48,381 nt of DNA from Bacillus sp. REN3. GTDB taxonomy: Bacteria; Bacillota; Bacilli; Bacillales; Cytobacillaceae. Shown here piece after piece: positions 11,383 through 22,070 of the stretch. Within the stretch, counting starts at the first letter, position 1; each line of letters opens with the position of its first letter. Both the position numbers and the translations under genes were made by a program. Location of the stretch: the NCBI RefSeq assembly GCF_017912555.1, contig NZ_JAERSD010000029.1, positions 1 to 48,381 of the forward strand, written 5' to 3'. The notes beneath the pieces are model-generated. The model searched no databases, was not told the DNA's origin, and worked only from the letters and a program-made list of their open reading frames with translations.

Positions 11383-11745
11383 ATGAAAAAAGGGTTCAGA
11401 GTGAAAAAGAACAAAGAATTCCAGGAGGCTTTTAAGAAAGGGAAATCTTTTGCCAACCGCCAATTCGTCGTTTATGTGATGAAGAGACCTGGGCAGGAAA
11501 ATTTCAGGATCGGTCTTTCGGTCAGCAAAAAAATCGGGAACGCGGTTGTCCGCAACCAGATCAAGCGCTATATCCGCCAGTCCTTCCATGAACTGCAGGA
11601 TCGTGTACATACAGGGAACGATTACATCATCATCGCGCGTAAGCCGGCAGCTGAAATGGGCATGCATGATGTCAAAGCGAGCCTTGAACACGTGCTGAAG
11701 GTGGCCAGGGTTTTGAAGAAGCCGAGAGCTGTCGATAATGATTGA
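11383..11745 (+). CDS. rnpA: Ribonuclease P protein component
   Basis: The basic protein subunit of RNase P, which assists the catalytic RNA in maturing tRNA 5' ends. The 120 residues show the RNR region [19 protein letters not shown] in the middle and aromatic residues in the leader-binding cleft. The start ATG follows GAAGGTG. It lies between rpmH and yidC, the usual order. Confidence 0.97.
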   Translation: MKKGFRVKKNKEFQEAFKKGKSFANRQFVVYVMKRPGQENFRIGLSVSKKIGNAVVRNQIKRYIRQSFHELQDRVHTGNDYIIIARKPAAEMGMHDVKASLEHVLKVARVLKKPRAVDND

Positions 11746-11907
11746 AATGAAAATCATCATGATTTGCATTTTTTAAAAGCGCTTCCGCTTAAAAGATGTT
11801 AAAATACTGTTGATTGCATTTTGCCGGTATTCTTAGGCAGACGATGCTTAATTTGGACAAACAATAAAAATATAGAAAACGTTGCTGCAGTTAGGAGGAA
11901 ATAGAGT

Positions 11908-12684
11908 TTGAAAAAAAGAATATTATTGGTAATGGGCTTGCTTTTGGTGGTGACCCTACTGACAGGCTGTACGGAGTTTGACCAGCCGATCACGCCTGAG
12001 AGCAAGGGTTTCTGGAATGAATACATCGTTTATCCACTATCCATGCTGATCGTGAAAGTGGCTGAGATGCTCGGCGGCAGCTTCGGCTTTTCGATCATTG
12101 TTGTCACGCTGATCATCCGCCTGGCGATCCTGCCGCTGATGATCAAGCAAACCAAGAGTTCGAAGGCAATGCAGGCATTGCAGCCGGAGATGCAGAAGCT
12201 GAAAGAGAAATACAGTTCAAAGGATCAGAAAACACAGCAAAAGCTTCAGCAGGAAACAATGGCTCTTTTCCAAAAGCACGGGGTCAATCCACTCGCTGGA
12301 TGCTTCCCGCTTTTAATACAAATGCCGATCCTGATCGGTTTTTACCATGCAATTTCAAGAACGAGGCAGATTGCCGAGCATAACTTCCTGTGGTTCGACC
12401 TTGGCTCACCGGATCCGTTTTACATCCTGCCGATTGTCGCGGGTATTACGACTTTCATCCAGCAGAAAATGATGATGGCTGGCCAGGAAAATAATCCGCA
12501 GATGGCGATGATGCTCTGGCTTATGCCGATTATGATCGTTGTGTTCGCGATCAACTTCCCGGCGGCCCTTTCCTTGTACTGGGTAGTCGGAAACCTGTTC
12601 ATGATTGTCCAAACCTATTTTATTAAAGGGCCGGATCTGAAGAAGACAACAGCTGCCGGCAATGCGGGAGGAGCAAAGAAGTGA
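11908..12684 (+). CDS. yidC: Membrane protein insertase YidC/SpoIIIJ
   Basis: A YidC/Oxa1 insertase for membrane proteins. In B. subtilis the copy at this locus (SpoIIIJ) is also needed for sigma-G activity in the forespore. The 258 residues start with a lipoprotein signal ending LLTGC (Cys21), followed by about five membrane segments and the hydrophilic-groove region around [17 protein letters not shown]. The C-terminus is basic and Gly-rich. The start is TTG at 11908 with TAGGAGG upstream. Its stop overlaps the start of jag by four bases. Confidence 0.95.
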   Translation: MKKRILLVMGLLLVVTLLTGCTEFDQPITPESKGFWNEYIVYPLSMLIVKVAEMLGGSFGFSIIVVTLIIRLAILPLMIKQTKSSKAMQALQPEMQKLKEKYSSKDQKTQQKLQQETMALFQKHGVNPLAGCFPLLIQMPILIGFYHAISRTRQIAEHNFLWFDLGSPDPFYILPIVAGITTFIQQKMMMAGQENNPQMAMMLWLMPIMIVVFAINFPAALSLYWVVGNLFMIVQTYFIKGPDLKKTTAAGNAGGAKK

Positions 12685-13301
12685 AACAAGTAACTGCTAC
12701 AGGACAAACTGTCGACGAAGCAGTAGAATCAGCTTTAGCTCAATTAAACACAACAAAAGACCGCACAGAGATCAACGTAATTGATGAAGGCAAAAAAGGA
12801 TTGTTCGGCCTGTTCGGCACGCGTCCTGCTGTCGTCAAGGTAACCGTCAAAATCGATGCCATCGAGGAAGCGGTGAAATACTTGAAGTCAGTTGGGGAGC
12901 AGCTGGGCGCACCAATCGATGTTGATGTCAAAAAGGACGGGAAGCACGTTCACTTTACATTATCAGGCGAGAAAATCGCGCTGCTGATTGGCAAGCGAGG
13001 CCAAACGCTGAATTCCCTCCAATATTTGACACAGCTTGTCATGAACCGGTATTCCGAACAGTTCTCCATTGTCCTGCTCGATGCCGAAGACTATCGCAAG
13101 CGCCGGAACGAAACACTCATCCAGCTTGCTGAACGCCTGGCGCAAAAAGCAATCAGGACGGGCAAGAGTGTTTCGCTCGAACCGATGCCTTCGTATGAAC
13201 GCAAAGTGATTCATACTGCATTGATGTCCAACAACAAAATCAAGACCTATTCGGATGGCACAGAACCGCACCGTCACATTGTGATCACGCCATCGAAATA
13301 A
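12681..13301 (+). CDS. jag: RNA-binding protein Jag/KhpB
   Basis: A partner of SpoIIIJ with three parts: the Jag N-domain (about 1-55), a KH domain with a [13 protein letters not shown] loop (about 100-115) and a C-terminal R3H domain (about 145-206, ending in RHIVITPSK). KhpB proteins bind RNA and have been tied to cell elongation and division in other Firmicutes. The 206-residue gene starts with GTG at 12681 inside the end of yidC, with GGGAGGAG upstream, so the two are translationally coupled. Confidence 0.93.
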   Translation: MKQVTATGQTVDEAVESALAQLNTTKDRTEINVIDEGKKGLFGLFGTRPAVVKVTVKIDAIEEAVKYLKSVGEQLGAPIDVDVKKDGKHVHFTLSGEKIALLIGKRGQTLNSLQYLTQLVMNRYSEQFSIVLLDAEDYRKRRNETLIQLAERLAQKAIRTGKSVSLEPMPSYERKVIHTALMSNNKIKTYSDGTEPHRHIVITPSK

Positions 13302-13311
13302 TCAGAAGGGA

Positions 13312-13340
13312 AGACCCGGTCCATGAACCGGGTCTTTTTT
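13312..13340 (+). terminator. jag terminator
   Basis: Arms AGACCCGGT and ACCGGGTCT with a six-base loop, followed by six T. It ends the rpmH-to-jag series. Confidence 0.92.
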
Positions 13341-13894
13341 CGATGCTTTTTTCGGGTGGTGACGCCCTTTCAGCTTTGCTCTTTTTTATACGTTGATGCT
13401 TATCTCAGCAATGATGCTTTTTTTCAAGTGCTGAGCTTTTCTCCACGCTGATATCTTTTGCGGATTGATACCTTTATCTTTGCTGAAATTCAAGCTTTTG
13501 AACCGGAAAAAAACGATCTGTTTTTTCCAGTATCCCAGGATTTCGGCAAATGTTTGGGGGATTATGAAAATATTTATTCGCGGAAACAAGTTTTTTTTTG
13601 CGGGGTTTCGACAAATATTCGCTGAGACTCCCCTCGATTACCAGCATCTTTCCTTAACTCCCCGTCTGAAAAGTTCTCCACAGGCCTGCCAAAATACTTT
13701 CCTCCTCGGGTTTTATTGTTATTCACATGTGGATAAGTTAAAATTATAGATATTTAATTTTGTGATTGTGGATAATTTCAGTAAGTGTTTCTTTTTTAAA
13801 ATATGATGATGTGGTATTCTATTAATTTGTAGAAAACAAACTTTATCATTGTTGAGTAATAGATGAATTTTTCCGAAGAAGCGGGGTGAAAGAC
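13341..13894. promoter_or_regulatory. Long intergenic region upstream of mnmE with DnaA boxes
   Basis: About 550 bp without a credible gene. It is rich in T-runs. An inverted pair CTCAGCA/TGCTGAG is at 13404-13410 and 13429-13435, followed by CTTTTCT. A perfect Spo0A-type box (TTCGACA) is at 13607-13613. Three exact DnaA boxes follow: TTATTCACA at 13719-13727, abutting TGTGGATAA at 13728-13736 in inverted orientation, and TGTGGATAA at 13767-13775. Together they form a DnaA-box cluster about 2.8 kb from the origin. The mnmE promoter must lie here, but I cannot place it with confidence. Confidence 0.75.
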
Positions 13895-15280
13895 ATGGAA
13901 TTTGATACAATTGCGGCGATTTCTACGCCGATGGGAGAAGGAGCGATTGCGATTGTCCGGTTGAGCGGTGACCAGGCTTTCGATATTGCGGATCGTCTGT
14001 TCAGAAGCCCTGGAGGCAAGAAGCTGGAAGATGCAGAATCGCATACGATCCATTACGGCCACTTGATCGATCCAAAAAGCGGACAAGTTGCCGAAGAAGT
14101 GATGGTTTCGGTGATGAGGGGGCCGAAAACGTTCACGAAAGAGGATGTAGTTGAAATCAATTGCCATGGGGGTCTTGTTTCTGTAAACCGCGTTCTCCAG
14201 CTGGTGCTTAATCAGGGTGCGAGATTGGCTGAGCCGGGTGAATTTACAAAACGGGCTTTTTTAAATGGAAGGATCGATTTATCCCAGGCGGAAGCTGTCA
14301 TCGACCTGATCAGGGCAAAAACGGACCGGGCAATGAATATGGCCCTTGGCCAGATGGAAGGGCGCCTTTCAAGGCTGATCCAGAAGCTTCGCCAGGAAAT
14401 TCTCGAGGTGCTCGCCCATGTCGAGGTGAACATCGATTATCCAGAGTATGACGATGTCGAAGAAATGACCCACAAAATGCTATTGGAAAAAGCGAATTAC
14501 GTGAAGGCTGAACTGGAAAAATTGCTTCAGACATCCCAACAGGGGAAAATCCTGCGCGAGGGCCTGTCGACCGTGATCGTCGGCCGCCCGAATGTCGGGA
14601 AGTCGTCGCTGCTGAACAGCCTTGTCCACGAAAACAAAGCGATCGTAACAGACATCCCGGGGACAACGAGGGATGTCATCGAGGAATATGTCAACGTGCG
14701 GGGTGTGCCGCTAAGGCTCCTTGATACGGCAGGGATAAGGGAAACAGAGGATATTGTTGAACGGATTGGTGTGGAACGTTCCCGCCAGGTCCTGAAGGAA
14801 GCGGATTTGATCCTGCTCGTTCTGAACTATTCGGATGAGCTTTCGGAAGAGGATCGGAACATTTTCAAAGCAGTCGAAGGCATGGATGTCATTGTCATCG
14901 TCAACAAGACGGATCTGCCGCAGAAGATCGATATGGAGGAAGCCAGGATGCTTGCGGAGGATTACCCGCTAGTGACGACTTCGCTGCTCGAAGACAGGGG
15001 AGTAGACGAGTTGGAAGAAGCGATTTCTTCCTTATTCTTCTCAGGCTCGATTGAAGCTGGCGATCTTACGTACGTTTCGAACAGCCGCCATATTGCTTTG
15101 CTGAACCAGGCTGTCCATGCGATTGAAGAAGCAATCAGCGGGGTGGAAATGGGAACGCCGATCGATATTGTCCAGATTGATTTGACTCGATCTTGGGAGC
15201 TGCTTGGGGAAATCATCGGCGAAAGTGTCCACGAAAGCCTGATTGACCAGCTGTTCTCTCAATTTTGCCTAGGGAAATGA
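13895..15280 (+). CDS. mnmE: tRNA modification GTPase MnmE
   Basis: Works with MnmG to make the 5-carboxymethylaminomethyl group on U34 of some tRNAs. The 461 residues show an N-terminal folate-binding fold, a helical domain and an inserted G domain: GRPNVGKSS (G1), DIPGTTRD (G2/G3), [14 protein letters not shown] (G4). The C-terminal CLGK contains the conserved Cys. I chose ATG at 13895 because GGGGTG lies six bases upstream. GTG at 13886 is inside that site. It is followed closely by mnmG. Confidence 0.97.
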   Translation: MEFDTIAAISTPMGEGAIAIVRLSGDQAFDIADRLFRSPGGKKLEDAESHTIHYGHLIDPKSGQVAEEVMVSVMRGPKTFTKEDVVEINCHGGLVSVNRVLQLVLNQGARLAEPGEFTKRAFLNGRIDLSQAEAVIDLIRAKTDRAMNMALGQMEGRLSRLIQKLRQEILEVLAHVEVNIDYPEYDDVEEMTHKMLLEKANYVKAELEKLLQTSQQGKILREGLSTVIVGRPNVGKSSLLNSLVHENKAIVTDIPGTTRDVIEEYVNVRGVPLRLLDTAGIRETEDIVERIGVERSRQVLKEADLILLVLNYSDELSEEDRNIFKAVEGMDVIVIVNKTDLPQKIDMEEARMLAEDYPLVTTSLLEDRGVDELEEAISSLFFSGSIEAGDLTYVSNSRHIALLNQAVHAIEEAISGVEMGTPIDIVQIDLTRSWELLGEIIGESVHESLIDQLFSQFCLGK

Positions 15281-15335
15281 TTTTTACAGGAAAATAATCA
15301 GCTGCGGCTGATGAACAACAAAAGGAGGCAGCAGG

Positions 15336-17228
15336 ATGCAGCAATATGAAGCCGGAAATTATGATGTGGTTGTTGTCGGTGCCGGCCATGCAGGTGTTGA
15401 GGCAGCCCTCGCGGCGGCACGGATGGGTGCGAGCACGCTGGTTGTGACCATCAATCTTGACATGGTTGCTTTCATGCCGTGCAACCCGTCGATTGGAGGA
15501 CCGGCGAAGGGAATTGTCGTCCGGGAAATTGACGCACTTGGCGGTGAAATGGGCCGCAATATTGATAAAACCTACATCCAGATGAGGATGCTGAATACAG
15601 GGAAGGGGCCAGCGGTAAGAGCGCTGCGTGCCCAGGCGGATAAACTTGAATACCAGAAAGAAATGAAGAAGACGATTGAAAATGAACCGAACCTGACAAT
15701 TTTCCAGGGAATGGTCGAAAGCCTTGTCGTCGAGGACGGAGTCTGCAAAGGGGTCGTCACGAAGACGGGAGCCGTCTATCGGGCAAAAACAGTCGTGATC
15801 ACGACTGGTACGTATTTGCGTGGCGAGATCATCCTTGGCGAGTTGAAATATTCAAGCGGGCCGAACAACCAGCAGCCTTCGATCAAGCTTTCAGAGCACC
15901 TCGAAGAGCTTGGCTTCGATCTTGTCCGTTTCAAGACAGGGACACCGCCGCGTATCCTCGGCAGCACAATCGATTATGACAAAACGGAAATCCAGCCTGG
16001 TGACAAGGTCCACCGCGCTTTTTCCTATGAAACAACGAAATATATCACCGACCAGCTGCCATGCTGGCTGACCTACACGAACGCGCGCACCCATGAGCTG
16101 ATCGAACAGAACCTTCATCGTTCCCCGATGTATTCAGGGATGATCAAAGGCACCGGCCCTCGTTACTGCCCGTCAATCGAAGACAAGGTAGTCCGTTTCA
16201 ATGATAAGCCGCGCCACCAGATTTTCCTGGAACCGGAAGGAAGGAACACGGATGAAGTCTACGTGCAGGGGCTTTCATCAAGCCTGCCAGAGGATGTCCA
16301 GCAAAGGGTCCTTCACACGGTCCCAGGCCTTGAAAATGCTCAGATGATGCGTGCCGGCTATGCGATCGAGTATGATGCGATCGTGCCGACACAGCTTTGG
16401 CCGACCCTCGAAACGAAGAAGGTCAAGAATCTGTACACTGCAGGCCAGATCAATGGGACATCAGGTTATGAAGAAGCAGCAGGGCAGGGGCTGATGGCCG
16501 GCATCAATGCCGGACGCCGGGCGCTGGGCAAGGAAGAAATCATTTTGAGCAGGTCGGAAGCCTATATCGGTGTCCTGATTGATGACCTTGTGACGAAAGG
16601 GACAAATGAACCGTATCGTCTGCTGACATCACGTGCGGAATATCGCCTGCTTCTTCGCCATGACAATGCCGACCTCCGTCTGACAGAAAAAGGATATGAG
16701 CTTGGTTTGATCTCAGAAGAACGCTACAGCAAGTTCCAGGCGAAAAAGGAAGCGGTCGAAGCGGAGAAAAAACGCCTTCGGTCCATCATCATCAAGCCTA
16801 CAGAGGAAGTCCAGGAATTAATCCGGTCACTCGGAGGCAGCGCATTGAAGGATGGGACTCGTGCGTCTGATTTCCTTAAGCGTCCCGAAATCACATATGG
16901 ACACATCAAGAGTCTTGTCCCACCGGAAAAAGAGCTGGAAGTTGAGATCGAAGAACAGACAGAAATCCAGATCAAATATGAAGGATATATCGAGAAATCG
17001 CTTCAGCAGGTAGAAAAACTGAAGAAAATGGAAGATAAAAAAATCCCCGAAAATATCGATTACGATGCGATATCCGGGCTTGCAACCGAAGCGCGCCAGA
17101 AGCTGAAGGAAGTACGTCCGCTTACGCTTGCCCAGGCCTCAAGGATAGCAGGCGTAAACCCTGCGGATATCTCGATTATGCTTGTTTACTTGGAGCATGG
17201 AAGGATCGCGCGCATTTCCAGCAACTGA
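15336..17228 (+). CDS. mnmG: tRNA modification enzyme MnmG (GidA)
   Basis: The FAD-dependent partner of MnmE in U34 modification. The 630 residues show the FAD dinucleotide-binding GAGHAG (15-20), the conserved [11 protein letters not shown] segment near 50 and an NAD-binding insert. The helical C-terminal domain contacts MnmE and tRNA. AAAGGAGG precedes the ATG. It is 55 bp after mnmE and 30 bp before rsmG, most likely one operon. Confidence 0.98.
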   Translation: MQQYEAGNYDVVVVGAGHAGVEAALAAARMGASTLVVTINLDMVAFMPCNPSIGGPAKGIVVREIDALGGEMGRNIDKTYIQMRMLNTGKGPAVRALRAQADKLEYQKEMKKTIENEPNLTIFQGMVESLVVEDGVCKGVVTKTGAVYRAKTVVITTGTYLRGEIILGELKYSSGPNNQQPSIKLSEHLEELGFDLVRFKTGTPPRILGSTIDYDKTEIQPGDKVHRAFSYETTKYITDQLPCWLTYTNARTHELIEQNLHRSPMYSGMIKGTGPRYCPSIEDKVVRFNDKPRHQIFLEPEGRNTDEVYVQGLSSSLPEDVQQRVLHTVPGLENAQMMRAGYAIEYDAIVPTQLWPTLETKKVKNLYTAGQINGTSGYEEAAGQGLMAGINAGRRALGKEEIILSRSEAYIGVLIDDLVTKGTNEPYRLLTSRAEYRLLLRHDNADLRLTEKGYELGLISEERYSKFQAKKEAVEAEKKRLRSIIIKPTEEVQELIRSLGGSALKDGTRASDFLKRPEITYGHIKSLVPPEKELEVEIEEQTEIQIKYEGYIEKSLQQVEKLKKMEDKKIPENIDYDAISGLATEARQKLKEVRPLTLAQASRIAGVNPADISIMLVYLEHGRIARISSN

Positions 17229-17258
17229 TTCCCAAGCAAAGACAGAAAGGGTTGGCTT

Positions 17259-17975
17259 ATGAACACAGACCAATTTAAAGCATTGCTCGCCGAAAAGGGG
17301 ATTTCCCTTTCTCGGCAGCAAATGGAGCAATATGAAACATACTATCAACTGCTCGTCGAGTGGAATGAAAAAATGAATCTGACGGCCATTACTGAAAAAC
17401 CAGAAGTGTATTTGAAGCATTTTTATGATTCAGTTTCGGCGGCCTTTTATTTCGATTTCAATAAGCCGCTCAATTTGTGCGATGTTGGGGCGGGGGCGGG
17501 ATTTCCAAGCATTCCGCTGAAAATTGCCTTTCCGGAAATCAAAGTATCGATCGTTGATTCACTGAACAAGCGAATCACTTTCCTGGAGCAGCTGTCAAAG
17601 GAACTTGGCCTTGAACAGACCGCCTTCATCCATGACCGTGCTGAGACGTTCGGAAAGAATCCCGCACACCGGGAAAAGTATGATGTCGTCATGGCACGCG
17701 CGGTTGCAAGAATGTCGGTGCTTAGCGAGCTTTGCCTGCCGCTTGTGAAGGTTGGCGGTACATTCATCGCCATGAAGGGCAATCAGGCAGGCGAAGAACT
17801 GCAATCTGGGGAAAAGGCGATCAAGGTTCTCGGCGGAAAGCTTGAGTCCGTCCATTCTTTCACCCTTCCGGTGGAAGAAAGCGAACGAAACATCCTGCTC
17901 ATCAAGAAGCAAAAGCCAACCCCTAAACAATATCCAAGGAAGCCAGGTACTCCGAACAAAACACCGATCGAATAA
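17259..17975 (+). CDS. rsmG: 16S rRNA (guanine-527-N7)-methyltransferase RsmG
   Basis: A SAM-dependent enzyme that makes m7G527 in 16S rRNA. Loss of it causes low-level streptomycin resistance in other bacteria. The 238 residues show the SAM motif [16 protein letters not shown] and the conserved ARAVARM segment further on. The basic C-terminal tail is rich in Lys and Pro. It is immediately downstream of mnmG and followed by a 290-bp gap before noc. Confidence 0.96.
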   Translation: MNTDQFKALLAEKGISLSRQQMEQYETYYQLLVEWNEKMNLTAITEKPEVYLKHFYDSVSAAFYFDFNKPLNLCDVGAGAGFPSIPLKIAFPEIKVSIVDSLNKRITFLEQLSKELGLEQTAFIHDRAETFGKNPAHREKYDVVMARAVARMSVLSELCLPLVKVGGTFIAMKGNQAGEELQSGEKAIKVLGGKLESVHSFTLPVEESERNILLIKKQKPTPKQYPRKPGTPNKTPIE

Positions 17976-18271
17976 ACTGTTATTTTAGAAACTAGTTGGG
18001 CATGACGAAAGGTAATAGGAATTGCTTTCTTCCATGGGCTGCTGGATTGCGGGAAGGGAGCGGATTCCCATCCGACACGGTAATGGATTCGGAAAAAGCG
18101 CTCCAGTGCCCGGGCATTCCCAAAGGGAAAGATCCTAGCCTGCCGGGGTGCTTGCGCTTGTTTTGTCCTATTTTGAATCTTGAATTTAGTTTATAATAGA
18201 GTCAATAGGCAGGAACTTGTCATTTTTATAGAGAATATGTAATAGGGAGTTCATAAAGGTGGTGTAGGGTG
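17976..18271. other. Intergenic region before noc
   Basis: About 296 bp. I see no convincing gene. A TATAAT at 18192-18197 suggests a promoter, but no -35 at the right spacing is clear. A ribosome site AAAGGTGG lies near the noc start. Confidence 0.4.
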
Positions 18272-19144
18272 ATGAAGCCTTCTCTTTCGCGCTTTTTTGG
18301 CCTAGGGGAAAAGGAAGAACGGACCGATGCGGAAAAAACGGTTGAGAATATCGACGACGTGGAGAACGAAGAAATCAAAAAGATTCCAATTGACCAAATT
18401 ATTCCAAATAGATACCAGCCGAGAACTATTTTTGATGATGAAAAAATTGAAGAATTGGCCCGTACCATTCACATACATGGCGTGATCCAGCCAATCGTTG
18501 TCCGTGAATTCGAGCAGGACAAGTATGAAATCATTGCCGGGGAGCGGCGCTGGCGGGCAATGAAGAAGCTTGAGTGGGAAGAGGTTCCCGCGATCATCAA
18601 GAATCTGTCGGATTCAGAAACAGCATCCGTTGCCTTGATTGAGAATCTTCAGCGGGAAGAATTATCGCCAATCGAAGAGGCAATGGCTTATGGGAAATTG
18701 CTGGAAATTCATGATCTTACCCAGGAAGCTTTGGCACAAAGACTGGGAAAAGGGCAATCAACTGTTGCCAACAAGCTAAGACTTCTTAAACTCCCGCAGG
18801 AAGTCCAGGAAGCGCTGTTGAATAAGGAGATTTCCGAACGCCATGCGCGTGCGTTGATCCCGCTCAAGGATCCACAACTCCAGGTCCTGGTCCTGGGAGA
18901 GATTATTGAAAAATCACTCAATGTCAAGCAGACGGAGGAACGGGTCGTCAAGCTTTTAAACCAGGGAGAAGAAAAACCAAAGCCTAAGCGCAAGGCATTC
19001 AGCAAGGACATGAGGATTGCAGTCAATACCATCCGCCAGTCCCTTTCGATGGTGTCGGACAGCGGCATCAAGCTTGATTCGGAAGAAGAGGAATTTGAGG
19101 AATTTTATCAATTCACGATTCGCATTCCAAAAAAGAAATCATGA
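18272..19144 (+). CDS. noc: Nucleoid occlusion protein Noc
   Basis: A ParB-family CTP-binding protein that keeps FtsZ from assembling over the nucleoid. The 290 residues begin with [13 protein letters not shown], which matches the amphipathic membrane-targeting helix of B. subtilis Noc. The N-terminal CTP domain shows GERRWRAM and ENLQREELS. The HTH is around [16 protein letters not shown]. The C-terminus is a dimerisation domain. The start is ATG at 18272. No consensus Noc site was found in the window. It lies directly upstream of soj-spo0J, the paralogous segregation pair. Confidence 0.95.
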   Translation: MKPSLSRFFGLGEKEERTDAEKTVENIDDVENEEIKKIPIDQIIPNRYQPRTIFDDEKIEELARTIHIHGVIQPIVVREFEQDKYEIIAGERRWRAMKKLEWEEVPAIIKNLSDSETASVALIENLQREELSPIEEAMAYGKLLEIHDLTQEALAQRLGKGQSTVANKLRLLKLPQEVQEALLNKEISERHARALIPLKDPQLQVLVLGEIIEKSLNVKQTEERVVKLLNQGEEKPKPKRKAFSKDMRIAVNTIRQSLSMVSDSGIKLDSEEEEFEEFYQFTIRIPKKKS

Positions 19145-19153
19145 TGGAAGCAG

Positions 19154-19185
19154 AGTGGGGGACATGCCGTTCCCCGCTTTTTTCA
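19154..19185 (+). terminator. noc terminator
   Basis: Arms GTGGGGGAC and GTTCCCCGC with a five-base loop, then TTTTTT. It separates noc from soj. Confidence 0.85.
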
Positions 19186-19423
19186 TTTAATCAAGAGATC
19201 TGCCGCCATTCTTGGGAGCGGGTTGACAGCCTATGGATACAGGTTTTTTTGCAAAAAACAAACGAATGTTACGGAATATGTCTTTTTCAGAAAAATTCTA
19301 TCAACGTTATTATTTCATGATAAAATAGGATACATGATTGCTTTTTTGCCGTTTTCTGAATGGAAAGCCGCAGAAGCTTAATGGTTTGGAAAGCGATCGA
19401 TGGTTTCGAAAGTAGGTGGAAAA

Positions 19424-20185
19424 GTGGGAAGGATTATTGCGATTGCGAACCAAAAAGGAGGGGTCGGCAAGACGACTACCTCGGTGAATCTGGGCGCGTG
19501 CCTTGCTTACATAGGAAAAAAAGTATTGATGGTAGATATAGATCCACAAGGAAATGCGACAAGTGGAGTCGGGATCGAAAAAGCGGATGTGGAGCATTGC
19601 ATTTATGATGTGCTTGTTGATGATGTGGAAGCCAGGACAGTGGTCCATCCGACAACTGTAGAAAACCTGTATGTCATTCCCGCAACAATCCAGCTTGCCG
19701 GAGCGGAGATTGAGCTTGTGCCGACAATCTCACGCGAAGTGCGGCTCAAACGGGCATTGGAGGAAGTGAAAGGGGATTTCGATTATATTTTGGTCGATTG
19801 CCCGCCATCCCTTGGCTTATTGACACTGAATGCCCTGACTGCTTCGGATGCTGTTATCATTCCGGTCCAGTGCGAGTACTATGCGCTCGAAGGGTTGAGC
19901 CAGCTCCTCAACACGGTCCGTTTGGTGCAGAAGCATCTGAACCAGGATTTGAAAATCGAAGGCGTGTTGCTGACGATGCTGGATGCACGGACCAATTTAG
20001 GGATCCAGGTCATTGAGGAAGTGAAGAAATACTTCCAGGATAAGGTGTACAAGACTGTCATCCCGCGGAACATCAGATTAAGCGAAGCTCCGAGCCACGG
20101 GGAACCGATTATCATTTATGACCCGAAATCCCGAGGGGCCGAGGTTTATTTAGAACTTGCAAAGGAAGTGGTTGCAAATGGCTAA
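19424..20185 (+). CDS. soj: Sporulation initiation inhibitor Soj (ParA)
   Basis: A ParA-type ATPase that acts with Spo0J in origin segregation and regulates DnaA at oriC. I take GTG at 19424 (MGRIIAIANQ), four bases after AGGTGG, which gives 253 residues. An ATG at 19400 would add eight. The deviant Walker A is KGGVGKTT (11-18), Walker A-prime is VDIDPQGNATSG and Walker B is DCPPSLG. The gene overlaps the start of spo0J by eight bases. Confidence 0.96.
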   Translation: MGRIIAIANQKGGVGKTTTSVNLGACLAYIGKKVLMVDIDPQGNATSGVGIEKADVEHCIYDVLVDDVEARTVVHPTTVENLYVIPATIQLAGAEIELVPTISREVRLKRALEEVKGDFDYILVDCPPSLGLLTLNALTASDAVIIPVQCEYYALEGLSQLLNTVRLVQKHLNQDLKIEGVLLTMLDARTNLGIQVIEEVKKYFQDKVYKTVIPRNIRLSEAPSHGEPIIIYDPKSRGAEVYLELAKEVVANG

Positions 20186-21023
20186 AGGCCTAGGAAAAGG
20201 ATTGAATGCTTTTTTCAAAGAAATCGAAAAAGAAGAGAAGGTCCAGGAAATCAATGTCAAGCATATCAGGCCGAATCCTTACCAGCCACGAAAAGTCTTT
20301 CAGCCCGAAGCGATAGAAGAATTGAAGCAGTCGATCATCGAACACGGCATCCTTCAGCCAATCATCGTCAGGAAGACGATCAAAGGCTATGAAATCGTCG
20401 TTGGCGAAAGACGTTTCCGGGCAGCGAAAGAGGCAAAGCTTGAGAAAATCCCGGCTGTTGTCCGCGAACTGGACGAACAGCAGATGATGGAGCTTGCCGT
20501 ACTTGAAAATCTGCAGAGGGAAGACCTCAACCCAATCGAAGAAGGAGTAGCCTACCAGACACTGATGGACAAGCTGAAGCTTACCCAGGAAGAACTGGCA
20601 AAAAGGCTGGGCAAGAGCAGGCCGCACCTGGCCAATCATATCAGGCTGCTGTCCTTGCCTCCGCAAATCCAGCAGCTGATTTCCGACGGAAAGATTTCAA
20701 TGGGACATGGTCGGGCGCTGCTCGGCTTGAGAAAAAAAGACAAGCTTCCGCTTGTCGTTGAAAAAATCATGAAAGAAGGCATGAACGTCCGCCAGCTTGA
20801 ACAGCTGATCCAGCAGATGAACGAGGTTGTTCCACGTGAAACAAAGAAAGACAAGCCGACAAAGGATATTTTCATCAGGGAACGTGAATCCTCACTGCGG
20901 GAAAGGTTCGGAACAACGGTCAATATCAAGCAAACGAAAAATAAAGGAAAGATTGAAATCGAGTTCTTCTCAAAGGATGATCTCGAGAGAATCCTTGAAC
21001 TTCTCGATCAGCAACACTCTTAA
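20178..21023 (+). CDS. spo0J: Chromosome partitioning protein Spo0J (ParB)
   Basis: The centromere-binding ParB. It loads at parS, slides as a CTP clamp, recruits condensin and stimulates Soj. The 281 residues have the N-terminal GLGKGLNAFF that contacts Soj, the CTP site GERRFRA, ENLQREDLNP, an HTH around TQEELAKRLGKSRPHLAN and a C-terminal dimerisation domain. The start ATG 20178 lies inside soj. A consensus parS is embedded in the coding sequence at 20828-20843, as in B. subtilis. Confidence 0.97.
   Translation: MAKGLGKGLNAFFKEIEKEEKVQEINVKHIRPNPYQPRKVFQPEAIEELKQSIIEHGILQPIIVRKTIKGYEIVVGERRFRAAKEAKLEKIPAVVRELDEQQMMELAVLENLQREDLNPIEEGVAYQTLMDKLKLTQEELAKRLGKSRPHLANHIRLLSLPPQIQQLISDGKISMGHGRALLGLRKKDKLPLVVEKIMKEGMNVRQLEQLIQQMNEVVPRETKKDKPTKDIFIRERESSLRERFGTTVNIKQTKNKGKIEIEFFSKDDLERILELLDQQHS
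20828..20843. promoter_or_regulatory. parS site inside spo0J
   Basis: The 16-bp sequence TGTTCCACGTGAAACA matches the Bacillus parS consensus exactly (TGTTNCACGTGAAACA). It is the Spo0J loading site closest to its own gene. Confidence 0.97.
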
Positions 21024-21050
21024 GCTATCAGGCTGGATAGCTTCTTTTTA
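21022..21050 (+). terminator. spo0J terminator
   Basis: Arms AAGCTATC and GATAGCTT with a six-base loop, then CTTTTTAAAAC, overlapping the spo0J stop codon. Confidence 0.85.
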
Positions 21051-21274
21051 AAACTTTTTTTTCGTTCATACCACGCAGCCCCCTTCCGAAAATGGAACCA
21101 GATGGCTTCATGATGGCTGCCAGTAATGCCTGGAATATCCGGTCATGTGGAAAAATCCGGCGTTCCGGGACAGGGAGGGTCTGGCGGTCCGACCAAAAAC
21201 GGGCGCTAAAGCGGAAACCTATAAAGAATGGATCTTTCGTGCATCAAAATAAATGGAACGACAGGGTGAACAAA

Positions 21275-21985
21275 ATGTTTCTGCTTGGCACAATTGTAAA
21301 TGGCTTATTGATCATAGTCGGGACATTCCTTGGCGTGCTTTTGCACAGGATTCCCGAAAATATGAAAGTGACTGTCATGAATGGGATTGGATTGTCTGTC
21401 ATGGTGCTCGGCCTGCAGATGGGATTCAAAAGCGCCAATTTCCTCATTGTCATCCTCAGCCTTGTGATCGGGGCGGTCATCGGGGAAGCGATGAAGCTGG
21501 AAGATCGTCTGAATGCCGCGGGTGAATGGCTGGAACGCAGGATTGGTTCGAAGGGGAAAGGAAGCATTTCCCAGGGGTTCGTGACAGCGACGCTGATTTT
21601 CGTCATCGGTGCGATGGCAGTCATCGGTGCGCTGGATAGCGGGATTCGCGGCGATCATGATGTCCTGTATACGAAAGCCATTATCGATGGATTCACGGCG
21701 TTAATCCTTACTACTACGCTAGGGATTGGTGTCCTGTTTTCAGCCGTTCCTGTCATGCTCTACCAGGGAACGATCGCCTTGTTCGCAACACAAATTGACA
21801 GGCTTGTGCCCCAGGCATTGATGGATAGCTTCATCCTGGAGCTGACCGCAACCGGCGGTGTGATGATTTTTGCGATTGGCCTGAATATGATTGGCCTGAC
21901 AAAGATCAGGGTGGCTAATCTGCTTCCGGGTATCCTCGTCACGGGCATCCTTGTGACCATTTCCCATTTTTTTATTGGAAGTTGA
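21275..21985 (+). CDS. DUF554 family membrane protein
   Basis: A 236-residue integral membrane protein with about six or seven hydrophobic segments, beginning MFLLGTIVNGLLIIVGTFLG. It matches the DUF554 family (YqgA/YdfK-like), whose function is not established. The Asp- and Gly-rich loop GALDSGIRGDHDVLY is typical of the family. I chose ATG at 21275 with AGGGTG six bases upstream. An open frame extends further back to 21092 but lacks family similarity. The gene converges with yyaC, with a shared terminator between them. Confidence 0.85.
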   Translation: MFLLGTIVNGLLIIVGTFLGVLLHRIPENMKVTVMNGIGLSVMVLGLQMGFKSANFLIVILSLVIGAVIGEAMKLEDRLNAAGEWLERRIGSKGKGSISQGFVTATLIFVIGAMAVIGALDSGIRGDHDVLYTKAIIDGFTALILTTTLGIGVLFSAVPVMLYQGTIALFATQIDRLVPQALMDSFILELTATGGVMIFAIGLNMIGLTKIRVANLLPGILVTGILVTISHFFIGS

Positions 21986-22034
21986 TTTAGAAGCGCCATG
22001 GCCAGACAAGTTAGAGAGAGACGCAACAAGAAGA

Positions 22035-22070
22035 AAAGGAAGGGTCAATGAAGACATCCTTCCTTTTTGT
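22035..22070. terminator. Bidirectional terminator between DUF554 gene and yyaC
   Basis: Arms AAAGGAAGG (22036-22044) and CCTTCCTTTT (22058-22067). A-runs on the left and T-runs on the right suit both converging transcripts. Confidence 0.75.

Noticed and set aside
17996-18196. Small plus-strand open frame of 66 codons before noc
   Set aside because: No family resemblance, weak ribosome site and atypical composition with many Pro and Gly. Most likely noise.
18272-19144. Noc-binding sites near noc
   Set aside because: I found no match to the ATTTCCCGGGAAAT type in the window. CCCGGG at 18117-18122 and 5988-5993 lacks the flanking bases.
19230-19330. soj promoter with TTGACA at 19222-19227
   Set aside because: The -35 is perfect but no -10 is found at 16-18 bases, so I did not list it as a promoter.
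21092-21274. N-terminal extension of the DUF554 protein
   Set aside because: The frame is open, but the residues do not look like the family and a good ribosome site exists before ATG 21275.
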